Positions 1-5,183 of a stretch of DNA of 5,183 bases are shown one piece after another. This stretch comes from Candidatus Acidiferrales bacterium (GTDB lineage Bacteria; Acidobacteriota; Terriglobia; Acidiferrales; UBA7541): NCBI GenBank assembly GCA_955651735.1, contig CATPAM010000361.1:1-5183 (forward strand), written 5' to 3'. The notes under the pieces were generated by a model that saw only the letters and a list, made by a program, of their open reading frames with translations, had not been told where the DNA came from and ran no database searches. The position numbers and the translations under genes are program-made. Position 1 is the first letter of the stretch; every line of letters begins with the position of its first letter.

Positions 1-593
1 ATTCCTTCTTGCAACCGGGCCCCGCGCCCCTCTTCACCGAAGTTCGGCAAGTTGGGCTCGTCGTGCATCTTCGTTCCGATGCCGTGCCCGACAAACTCTC
101 GGACTATCGAGTAACCGTTCTGTTCAACCCAGCTCTGCACCGCGTGGCCGACATCTCCCAGGCGGTTGCCGGCGCGCATCTTGTCAATCGCGCGGTCCAG
201 CGATTCGCGAGTCACGTCCAGGAGCTTTTTCAGCTCAGCATTAATGTGCCCGACAGGGACGGTCACCGCGGAATCCGCGTAGTAGCCGTCCACTTCCATC
301 CCGAAGTCGACCGAGACAATGTCGCCCTCTTTCAGTTTCCGCTTCGGCGACGGAATCCCGTGAACGATCTCGCTGTTCACCGAAGTGCACAGCGCACATG
401 GATACCCGCGGTATCCCTTGAACGCCGCCTTGCCGGGCTTGCCAGCGATTTTCTCCCCGGCAATCTTCTCGAGGTCCATGGTAGTCATCCCGGGCTTTAC
501 GGACTCGCGCAGCGCCTTCAACACGTCGTACACGATCAATCCCGCGCGATGCATCTTCTCGAGTTCTTCCGCACTACGCAGATGAATCGCCAT
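1..593 (-). CDS. map: Methionine aminopeptidase type I, N-terminal 197 residues (3' end outside window)
   Basis: Metal-dependent cytosolic enzyme that removes the initiator methionine from new proteins at the ribosome. I translated this frame by hand: ATG at 593-591, then open to the left edge, where the gene is cut. It begins MAIHLRSAEELEKM and has no long N-terminal extension, as in the short type Ia form. Visible active-site landmarks are His78 in EIVHGIP, metal ligands Asp96 in VSVDFG and Asp107 in YYADSAVT, metal ligand His170 in FVGHGIG, and His177 in KMHDEPN. Each lies one residue before the E. coli equivalent (79, 97, 108, 171, 178). The two glutamate ligands of the family (E. coli 204 and 235) would fall beyond the edge. 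The start is 31 bases after the adk stop. Its ribosome binding site is poor: GGTGAG lies 11 bases upstream and AAAAGAG abuts the ATG. Last gene of the visible operon; identity is near certain. Confidence 0.97.
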   Translation of the reverse strand, partial: MAIHLRSAEELEKMHRAGLIVYDVLKALRESVKPGMTTMDLEKIAGEKIAGKPGKAAFKGYRGYPCALCTSVNSEIVHGIPSPKRKLKEGDIVSVDFGMEVDGYYADSAVTVPVGHINAELKKLLDVTRESLDRAIDKMRAGNRLGDVGHAVQSWVEQNGYSIVREFVGHGIGTKMHDEPNLPNFGEEGRGARLQEG

Positions 594-624
594 CTCTTTT
601 CACGCTCACCCAAGAACGGTGAAC

Positions 625-1326
625 TCAACGCGCCCCGCGTACAATGTCGAGCACCTGCCGCTTCACTTCGTCGACGCTCTTCGCGGCGTTCACCTCGTGC
701 AAGCGTCCCAGCCGGCGGTAATACGCGACCAGCGGCTCGGTCTGTCTTTCATACGCTTGTAGCCGGGGCCCGACAATTTCTTCGCGATCATCCGGCCGCT
801 GCTCGAGCTCACCGCCATCATGGTCGCAGCGCAGATCGCATTTCGGCGGGCGCTCGTAAATATTGTAAATCTCGCCACCCACCTTGCACATCCGCCGGCC
901 GGTGATCCGCCGCAACAGCAGCTTCGGATCGATCACAAAGTGCACAACCAGCGCCGGCTTGTAGCCATGCTGGCGCAGCAGAATCGTCAAATACTGCGCT
1001 TGCGCCACGGTCCGCGGAAAGCCGTCGAACACGAAACCGTGCGTACAATCCGGCTCTTCAATGCGCTGCGCCACCATCTTGAGCACCAGCGAATCGGGAA
1101 CCAATTCGCCGCGCTTCATGACCGGCTCGGCCTTTATTCCCAGTGGCGTGCCCTTGGCGATATTCTCGCGGAGCATGTCTCCGGTCGAAAGATGCGGCAC
1201 ACCGTAATGCTTGGCCAACTCTTTCGCTTGCGTACCTTTTCCCGCGCCCGGAGGCCCGAGAAAAATCACAGCACGGTCCAAGTGCTCCACGGACTTGCCG
1301 TCCGGAGGCGCTCCGCTGGTGTTCAT
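625..1326 (-). CDS. adk: Adenylate kinase, long form with lid domain
   Basis: Cytosolic enzyme catalysing ATP + AMP to 2 ADP. It has 233 residues, against about 214-217 for the usual bacterial long form. Seen: P-loop GPPGAGKGTQ (residues 24-33), AMP-site motif LSTGDMLR (46-53), DGFPRT (101-106), and the lid from GRRMCK (143-148) through QRPDD (176-180). The lid carries Cys147, Gly150, Cys167 and Asp170 where zinc-binding relatives have Cys, Cys, Cys and Asp/Cys, so one ligand is missing. The ATG shares its A with the secY stop (TAATG), which suggests translation by re-initiation from secY; no strong ribosome binding site precedes it. This start adds about 17 residues before the first beta strand (AVIFLGPPG). 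In-frame GTG codons at residues 13 and 20 are possible alternatives, residue 20 probably being too late. The stop is TGA. The frame stays open upstream to 1578, but that part lies inside secY and is not adk. Confidence 0.97.
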   Translation of the reverse strand: MNTSGAPPDGKSVEHLDRAVIFLGPPGAGKGTQAKELAKHYGVPHLSTGDMLRENIAKGTPLGIKAEPVMKRGELVPDSLVLKMVAQRIEEPDCTHGFVFDGFPRTVAQAQYLTILLRQHGYKPALVVHFVIDPKLLLRRITGRRMCKVGGEIYNIYERPPKCDLRCDHDGGELEQRPDDREEIVGPRLQAYERQTEPLVAYYRRLGRLHEVNAAKSVDEVKRQVLDIVRGAR

Positions 1327-2729
1327 TACCGCCGGCCGCGCAACCGGCCCTTCCGCGCAAAGCCTTCGTAATTCCGCATGACCAGCTGAGCTTCCAGCTG
1401 CTGCACAGTGTCCATGGCCACGCCGACAACGATTAGCAGCGACGTGCCGCCGAAATAAAACTGCACGCCGAGGCCTTTCAGAAACCAAGTCGGGAAGTGG
1501 CGATCGAACCAGCCGCCAATGCCCCAGCCGAGATGATCCAAATGGATTCCGGTAATCAGCCATTCCGGCAGCAAGCAAACCAACGCGAGATAAATGGCGC
1601 CAATGAACGTCAGGCGCTTCAAAATCTTGCTGACGTGCTCGCTGGTGGTGCGTCCCGGCCGGATGCCCGGAATGAACCCGCCATTCTTGCGCATGTTGTC
1701 CGCTAGCTCGGTCGGATTGAAGACGATGCCAACGTAGAAGAACGCGAACAGAATGATCAGGGCCACGTAAACCAGGTTGTAGAGCGGCTCGCCAAAGGCG
1801 ATGACCTTGCTGAAATCCTTGACGAACGCGTACCTGGTGCCGAACACCAGCGCCGCCGTGGCGGGAAACGCCAGCAGCGAGCTTGCAAAAATCGGCGGAA
1901 TGACGCCGCCGGAATTGACGCGCAGCGGCAGGTACGAGGATTGCCCGCCCATCACCTTGCGGCCGACCACGCGCTTAGCGTATTGCACCGGGATGCGCCG
2001 CTGCCCACCTTCCACGAAGACGATGAAGGCGACGACAGCGATCATCAGGACGATCAGGAAGATCAGGGCCAAGGGGGTAAATGGGCCCCAAGCCCCGGTT
2101 TTCGCCAATTCGTAGAGGTTTAGGATGGCGCGCGGCAAGCCGACCACAATGCCTACGAATATGATGAGCGACATGCCATTGCCGATTCCGCGCTCGCTGA
2201 TCTGCTCGCCCAGCCACATGATGAAGGCCGAGCCGGTGGTCAGGGTCAAGATGGTCATGAACACGAAGCCCGGGCCCGGATGGTAGACCAAGGCCCGGCC
2301 GCTGATGTTCGTGCTTTGCAGCGCGGTGGCGATGGTGGTGGACTGGATAACGCTAAGCACAACAGTCAGATAGCGGGTGTACTGGGTAATTTTGCGCCGG
2401 CCCAGCTCGCCCTCTTTTTGCAGCTTTTCGAGATACGGAAACACCACGGTCATCAACTGGAGGATGATGGACGCCGTGATGTACGGCATGATGCCGAGCG
2501 CGAAAATCGTCAAGCGGCGCAGGTTGCCGCCGCTGAACAGATCGAAGATGCCCAGAACCGAACCTTGCCCCTGTTGGAAAAGAGTCTCCAGCACGCCCGC
2601 GTTGATTCCCGGGGTGGGGATATGCGCGCCGATGCGGTACACCGCGAGCAACGCCAGGGTAAACAACACCCTGTTCCGCAAGTCAGGGATGCGGAAGAGG
2701 TTGCGGAACGCTTCGATGAATCGGTTCAT
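1326..2729 (-). CDS. secY: Protein translocase channel subunit SecY
   Basis: Central pore of the SecYEG translocon in the inner membrane, which exports or inserts proteins with SecA or the ribosome. It has 467 residues (E. coli 443). Hydrophobic stretches fit ten membrane segments, roughly at residues 20-38, 72-97, 118-138, 154-173, 185-205, 217-239, 272-296, 316-336, 372-392 and 424-444. Family signatures: plug and second helix region GIFDLFSGG (60-68) and FALGIMPYITASIILQ (76-91); GEQISERGIGNGMSLIIF (174-191); QRRIPVQYAKR (243-253); NSGGVIPPIFASS (272-284); and the cytosolic loop FNPTELADN to PGIRPG (337-359) with the conserved Arg357. The tail reads MDTVQQLEAQ then NYEGF and ends in basic RLRGRR. 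An extra segment of about 25 residues lies in the loop between helices 9 and 10. ATG at 2729-2727; AGGG with a 7-base spacer supports it. Stop TAA overlaps the adk start by one base. No rpmJ follows. Confidence 0.98.
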   Translation of the reverse strand: MNRFIEAFRNLFRIPDLRNRVLFTLALLAVYRIGAHIPTPGINAGVLETLFQQGQGSVLGIFDLFSGGNLRRLTIFALGIMPYITASIILQLMTVVFPYLEKLQKEGELGRRKITQYTRYLTVVLSVIQSTTIATALQSTNISGRALVYHPGPGFVFMTILTLTTGSAFIMWLGEQISERGIGNGMSLIIFVGIVVGLPRAILNLYELAKTGAWGPFTPLALIFLIVLMIAVVAFIVFVEGGQRRIPVQYAKRVVGRKVMGGQSSYLPLRVNSGGVIPPIFASSLLAFPATAALVFGTRYAFVKDFSKVIAFGEPLYNLVYVALIILFAFFYVGIVFNPTELADNMRKNGGFIPGIRPGRTTSEHVSKILKRLTFIGAIYLALVCLLPEWLITGIHLDHLGWGIGGWFDRHFPTWFLKGLGVQFYFGGTSLLIVVGVAMDTVQQLEAQLVMRNYEGFARKGRLRGRR

Positions 2730-2736
2730 AACTTAG

Positions 2737-2742
2737 CCCTGC
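2737..2742 (-). promoter_or_regulatory. Ribosome binding site of secY (GCAGGG)
   Basis: GCAGGG in the 23-base rplO-secY gap, 7 bases before the secY ATG. A second purine run, AGGAAACG, lies farther upstream next to the rplO stop and is too distant to serve as the main site. Confidence 0.55.
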
Positions 2743-2752
2743 TTCGTTTCCT

Positions 2753-3292
2753 TTACGCTACGACCTCGAATGTGCCGCCTGCTTTGGTAATTTTTTCCTT
2801 GGCGGACGCGCTGAAGGCATGCGCGTGAATGGCGATCTTGGTGGTCAACTCGCCATCGCCGAGAATTTTTACGCGATCGCGGCTGCGGCGAACGAACCCG
2901 TGGGCGCGCAGCAGCTCCGGCGTTACCGTTTCGCCGGCCGGAAAAACGTTCAGTTCCTCCAGGTTCAGGACCGAGTATTCGACGCCGAACGGGTTGTGAA
3001 AGCCGCGTTTGGGCATGCGGCGATGCAGCGGCATCTGGCCGCCTTCGAACCCGCGGCGGCGCGAATAGCCGCGCCGGGATTTTTGTCCCTTATCTCCGGA
3101 ACCGGAAGTCTTGCCGAGCTTGGAGCCCATGCCGCGGCCGACGCGCACCTTGCGATGACGCGAGCCGACGGGCGGACGAAGATTCGACAGGCTCGCGAGA
3201 GTGAGCGCGCGCGCAGCGGATCTGGTCGCCGGTTTGCGGCGGCTGCTGTTTTTCTTGGCCGTCTTGCGGCTGCTGGAAACTTTTTTCGCCAT
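2753..3292 (-). CDS. rplO: 50S ribosomal protein uL15 (L15) with basic N-terminal extension
   Basis: Structural protein of the large ribosomal subunit that binds 23S rRNA. It has 179 residues, against about 144-150 in most bacteria. The usual core starts near residue 35 with [10 protein letters not shown], followed by the glycine- and lysine-rich rRNA-binding stretch [20 protein letters not shown] (51-70) and [15 protein letters not shown] (84-98). The C-terminal globular part ends with [12 protein letters not shown]. The first 34 residues are an extra Lys/Arg/Ser/Ala-rich tail starting [15 protein letters not shown] keep the long start because the ATG at 3292-3290 lies only 3 bases after the rpmD stop and has GGTGGA 7 bases upstream, whereas the only near-core alternative is a CTG at residue 35. 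Stop TAA; secY follows after 23 bases. Identity is certain; the start is likely but not proven. Confidence 0.97.
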   Translation of the reverse strand: MAKKVSSSRKTAKKNSSRRKPATRSAARALTLASLSNLRPPVGSRHRKVRVGRGMGSKLGKTSGSGDKGQKSRRGYSRRRGFEGGQMPLHRRMPKRGFHNPFGVEYSVLNLEELNVFPAGETVTPELLRAHGFVRRSRDRVKILGDGELTTKIAIHAHAFSASAKEKITKAGGTFEVVA

Positions 3293-3295
3293 ATC

Positions 3296-3511
3296 TTATT
3301 CCACCACTTCCACCAGGTGGCGCACTTTATGGATCATGCCGCGCACCGACGGCGTGTCCTCGCGCTCCACGACCTGATGCATTCTGCGCAATCCGAGTCC
3401 GCGGATGGTCTGGCGCATGTCATCGGTGCAACTGATGAAGCTGACCACCCATTTCACTTTTACGGTGCCGCCGGGTTTCTTGCCCTCCGCAGCCTTTTTC
3501 TTGGCAACCAT
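3296..3511 (-). CDS. rpmD: 50S ribosomal protein uL30 (L30)
   Basis: Small structural protein of the large ribosomal subunit. From the ATG at 3511-3509 it has 71 residues, against about 58-61 in most bacteria. Conserved parts seen: strand [12 protein letters not shown] (17-28), [24 protein letters not shown] (as [13 protein letters not shown] at 37-49 and [10 protein letters not shown] at 51-60), and [11 protein letters not shown] at the end. The extra length is a Lys/Gly-rich leader, [15 protein letters not shown], of about 12-15 residues. The start ATG shares its A with the rpsE stop codon (TGATG), a common translational-coupling arrangement, with GAGG 7 bases upstream. A TTG one codon earlier (3514) is in frame, but the ATG is the better choice. 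Stop TAA; rplO begins 3 bases later. Confidence 0.96.
   Translation of the reverse strand: MVAKKKAAEGKKPGGTVKVKWVVSFISCTDDMRQTIRGLGLRRMHQVVEREDTPSVRGMIHKVRHLVEVVE
3300..3305 (-). promoter_or_regulatory. Ribosome binding site of rplO (GGTGGA)
   Basis: GGTGGA, in the last codons of rpmD, stands 7 bases before the ATG at 3292. It supports the long uL15 start and thus the reality of its basic N-terminal extension. Confidence 0.55.
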
Positions 3512-4089
3512 CAACTCGCCTCACTCACCGCGGCTTTTTGTTCCTTGGGCTGCCTGCCGCTGATTTCGTCGACCGTCTTGGAGCGGGTCTCGGCCACTTG
3601 CGCGACATCTTTCAAGCTGAGCAGCGCCGCGAACGTGGCCTTCACAACATTGTGCGGGTTCGAGGTGCCCAGCGACTTGGTGAGCACATTCGTGATTCCC
3701 GCGACTTGCATCACTTTGCGCACCGGACCGCCGGCGATAACGCCGGTGCCCTCCGAAGCGGGCTTGAGCAAAACCTGCGCCGAGCCGTAGCGGCCGAGCA
3801 CTTGGTGCGGAATGGTGGTGCCCTTCATGTTGAGCTTGATCAAATTTTTCTTGGCTTGCTCGATGCCTTTCTTGATGGCCATGGGCACTTCGCGGGCCTT
3901 GCCCATGCCGAAACCGGCATGACCTCGGCTGTCGCCCACAACGACCAGCGCCGAGAAACTGAGGTTCTTGCCGCCCTTGACGACCTTGGTGACGCGATTG
4001 ATGGCGATGACGTCATCCTTGAGGTCGGAAAGATTGACGTCCAGGATGCGCCGCACCGCTAAACTGTCTCGCAAAATTTGCTTCGACAT
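3511..4089 (-). CDS. rpsE: 30S ribosomal protein uS5 (S5)
   Basis: Small-subunit protein near the mRNA entry site, known in the family to affect decoding accuracy. It has 192 residues from the ATG at 4089-4087. The double-stranded-RNA-binding-like N-terminal domain runs from [14 protein letters not shown] (27-40) through LVVVGD and [14 protein letters not shown] (59-72). The C-terminal domain includes the run from [18 protein letters not shown] to MQVAGI, then [16 protein letters not shown]. The last 20 or so residues ([16 protein letters not shown]) look like a flexible tail. An in-frame ATG at 4125 would add [12 protein letters not shown] but overlap rplR by 32 bases. I prefer 4089, which leaves a 4-base gap to rplR, though its ribosome binding site is weak, so the start is less sure than the identity. 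The stop TGA overlaps the rpmD ATG by one base. Confidence 0.97.
   Translation of the reverse strand: MSKQILRDSLAVRRILDVNLSDLKDDVIAINRVTKVVKGGKNLSFSALVVVGDSRGHAGFGMGKAREVPMAIKKGIEQAKKNLIKLNMKGTTIPHQVLGRYGSAQVLLKPASEGTGVIAGGPVRKVMQVAGITNVLTKSLGTSNPHNVVKATFAALLSLKDVAQVAETRSKTVDEISGRQPKEQKAAVSEAS
3519..3524 (-). promoter_or_regulatory. Ribosome binding site of rpmD (GTGAGG)
   Basis: GTGAGG lies within the last codons of rpsE, with 7 bases between it and the rpmD ATG. It favours the ATG at 3511 over the TTG at 3514 and makes independent initiation possible beside coupling through the TGATG overlap. Confidence 0.6.
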
Positions 4090-4093
4090 AGGC

Positions 4094-4474
4094 TTAGAAC
4101 TGTAACCCCGCTTCCCGCGCCGCATCGGCGAGCGCCTTGACGCGGCCGTGGTACTTGTACCCGCCGCGGTCGAACACTACTTTGCTGACTCCAGCGGACT
4201 TGGCACGCTCGGCGATGGCTTTGCCGATGACCTTGGCCGCGGCGACGTTGCCGCCACCCTTGAGATTCTTTTTAGTTTCTTTGTCGACCGAGCTGGCGGA
4301 GACCAGGGTCTTGCCGGTGCGGTCGTCGATGACCTGCGCGTAGATGTGGCCCAGCGAGCGGTAAACGCAGAGACGCGGGCGCTCGGTGGTGCCGGAAACC
4401 TTGGTGCGCACGCGGGCGTGGACACGCTTGCGATGCAGGTCGCGCGATAATTTTCTGACTCGTGCCGATGCCAC
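4094..4474 (-). CDS. rplR: 50S ribosomal protein uL18 (L18)
   Basis: Large-subunit protein that binds 5S rRNA in the central protuberance. It has 126 residues, close to the family norm of about 117-122. The basic N-terminus [20 protein letters not shown] (residues 4-23) is followed by [20 protein letters not shown] (33-52), then [20 protein letters not shown] and the highly conserved end [20 protein letters not shown] followed by EAGLQF. The start codon is GTG at 4474-4472, backed by a near-perfect AAGGAG with a 6-base spacer; no better start is near. Stop TAA. It lies 17 bases after rplF and 4 bases before rpsE. Confidence 0.98.
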   Translation of the reverse strand: MASARVRKLSRDLHRKRVHARVRTKVSGTTERPRLCVYRSLGHIYAQVIDDRTGKTLVSASSVDKETKKNLKGGGNVAAAKVIGKAIAERAKSAGVSKVVFDRGGYKYHGRVKALADAAREAGLQF

Positions 4475-4480
4475 TGTCGT

Positions 4481-4486
4481 CTCCTT
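4481..4486 (-). promoter_or_regulatory. Ribosome binding site of rplR (AAGGAG)
   Basis: AAGGAG on the minus strand, 6 bases before a GTG start codon and inside the 17-base rplF-rplR gap. It is the strongest Shine-Dalgarno match in the window and fixes the non-ATG start of rplR. Confidence 0.85.
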
Positions 4487-4491
4487 TTTCT

Positions 4492-5040
4492 CTACGCCGT
4501 AGCGCCGGCCTTCGCGCCAGCCTTGCCAGCTTTCTTCTTTAAGTGCTCGCCGGTGATGCGAATGCCTTTCTGCTTGTAGGGGTCGGGCGGACGCAGGGAG
4601 CGAATGTCCGCAGCCACCTGGCCAACCTGTCCCTTGTCCGCGCCGCTGACAACCAGATGCGTCTGCTTGTCGACCGAAATCTGAATGCCCTCGGGGATCT
4701 TGAATTCGATGGGGTGCGATTTGCCGAGTGCGAAAGCGACGGCTTTGCCTTTGAGCTCGGCGCGGTATCCGACGCCAACGATGTCCAGATCCTTCTTGAA
4801 GCCTTGCGTGACACCGTGCACCGCGTTGGCGACCAATGCGCGGGCGAGCCCGTGCAGCGCGCGATGCTCTTCGGTGGCGCGCTTGGCGATGAGCGCGCCG
4901 TCTTTTTGCTCGAAGGTGATGCCGAAGGGCACACCCACGGTGAGCTTGCCCTTGGGGCCTTGCACTTCGACTTTCCTATCCTGCAGCGCGATTTTCACGC
5001 CTTGCGGAACCGGAATTGGCTTGTTGCCGATACGTGACAT
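4492..5040 (-). CDS. rplF: 50S ribosomal protein uL6 (L6)
   Basis: Large-subunit protein near the factor-binding site and sarcin-ricin loop. It has 182 residues (usual about 177-180). It starts [15 protein letters not shown], the standard family opening. Two similar L6 domains follow: the first includes [10 protein letters not shown] (24-33), the second contains [20 protein letters not shown] and the signature [20 protein letters not shown] (about 146-165). Most relatives have YKGKG where this protein has YKQKG. It ends in a Lys/Ala/Gly-rich tail ([15 protein letters not shown]). ATG at 5040-5038, 3 bases after the rpsH stop, with GAGGT 10 bases upstream inside rpsH. Stop TAG. Confidence 0.98.
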   Translation of the reverse strand: MSRIGNKPIPVPQGVKIALQDRKVEVQGPKGKLTVGVPFGITFEQKDGALIAKRATEEHRALHGLARALVANAVHGVTQGFKKDLDIVGVGYRAELKGKAVAFALGKSHPIEFKIPEGIQISVDKQTHLVVSGADKGQVGQVAADIRSLRPPDPYKQKGIRITGEHLKKKAGKAGAKAGATA

Positions 5041-5043
5041 CGT

Positions 5044-5183
5044 TTACCAGACCTCGCACAGAAGTTCGCCGCCGATTTTGGCTTTGCGCGCGGCGCGCCC
5101 GCTCATCAAGCCCTTCGGCGTGGTGAGAATGCTGATGCCCAAGCCTCCGACGACCGGTCGAATGTCGGCGGAGCCCAGGTACG
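5044..5183 (-). CDS. rpsH: 30S ribosomal protein uS8 (S8), C-terminal 45 residues
   Basis: Small-subunit protein that binds the central domain of 16S rRNA and, in E. coli, represses the spc operon. Only the 3' end is inside the window; the gene continues past the right edge. The hand translation reads YLGSADIRPVVGGLGISILT, then TPKGLMSGRAARKAKIGGEL, then LCEVW and stop TAA at 5046-5044. The GLGI strand, the PKGLMSGRAAR region and the GGELLCEVW ending match the S8 C-terminus (Thermus ends GGELICEVW). The usual STSKG loop reads TTPKG here. Position directly before rplF is the standard spc order. Confidence 0.95.
   Translation of the reverse strand, partial: YLGSADIRPVVGGLGISILTTPKGLMSGRAARKAKIGGELLCEVW

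Noticed and set aside
594..624. Promoter or terminator in the adk-map gap
   Set aside because: The gap is 31 bases, with no -10/-35 pair and no hairpin followed by a T-run.
9..905. Long plus-strand open frame (298 codons) opposite map and adk
   Set aside because: It lies antisense to two firmly identified genes, has no recognisable domain, and is Arg/His/Ala-rich, as expected from reading GC-rich codons backwards.
1326..1330. A missing rpmJ (bL36) between secY and adk
   Set aside because: secY and adk overlap by one base so nothing fits, but rpmJ commonly lies farther downstream, after map and infA, in this type of operon. Its absence here is ordinary.
1327..1578. Upstream in-frame extension of adk to 1578
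   Set aside because: It would run 250 bases out of frame through the secY 3' end; adk motifs begin only after the ATG at 1326.
2819..3790. Long plus-strand open frame (323 codons) opposite rplO, rpmD and rpsE
   Set aside because: It runs antisense across three conserved ribosomal genes, has no family motif, and its length follows from the codon bias of the real genes.
4090..4125. Earlier rpsE start giving 12 more residues
   Set aside because: It would overlap rplR by 32 bases, and the added [12 protein letters not shown] is not typical of S5; the ATG at 4089 leaves a 4-base gap like other junctions here. Not fully excluded, since AAGG lies 9 bases before it.
1..5183. Hidden defence system, mobile element, CRISPR array or RNA gene
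   Set aside because: Every stretch is explained by conserved housekeeping genes on one strand with gaps of at most 31 bases; I saw no tandem or inverted repeats of useful length.

Overview
The window is one uninterrupted stretch of a bacterial spc-type ribosomal protein operon, read entirely on the minus strand. In transcription order (right to left) it holds: the 3' end of rpsH (uS8), rplF (uL6), rplR (uL18), rpsE (uS5), rpmD (uL30), rplO (uL15), secY (protein-export channel), adk (adenylate kinase), and the first 197 codons of map (methionine aminopeptidase, cut by the left window edge). Coding density is near total. The gaps are 3, 17, 4, 3, 23 and 31 bases, and two junctions (rpsE/rpmD and secY/adk) overlap by one base. 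No gap reaches 300 bases. I see no RNA gene, mobile element, CRISPR array, internal terminator or convincing internal promoter.

The organism looks like a moderately GC-rich bacterium. The order secY-adk-map, with no rpmJ between secY and adk, is common to many phyla (Firmicutes, Acidobacteriota and others) and differs from the gammaproteobacterial order secY-rpmJ. Several protein details remind me of Acidobacteriota: the SecY C-terminal tail, an extra periplasmic segment in SecY, and a long basic N-terminus on uL15. This is recall and inference, not a search result, and is only a moderate-confidence guess.

The genes fit one purpose. Six proteins belong to the two ribosomal subunits. SecY is the channel that ribosome-made membrane and secreted proteins pass through. 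Adenylate kinase balances adenine nucleotides for growth. Methionine aminopeptidase removes the start methionine from new chains at the ribosome exit. The promoter must lie beyond the right edge, upstream of rpsH, and transcription runs off the left edge within map.

I did not find a novel system. This is a conserved housekeeping region. The points worth a second look are protein-level variations: a partly lost zinc site in the adenylate kinase lid, an extra segment of about 25 residues in SecY, and N-terminal extensions on uL15, uL30 and adenylate kinase.
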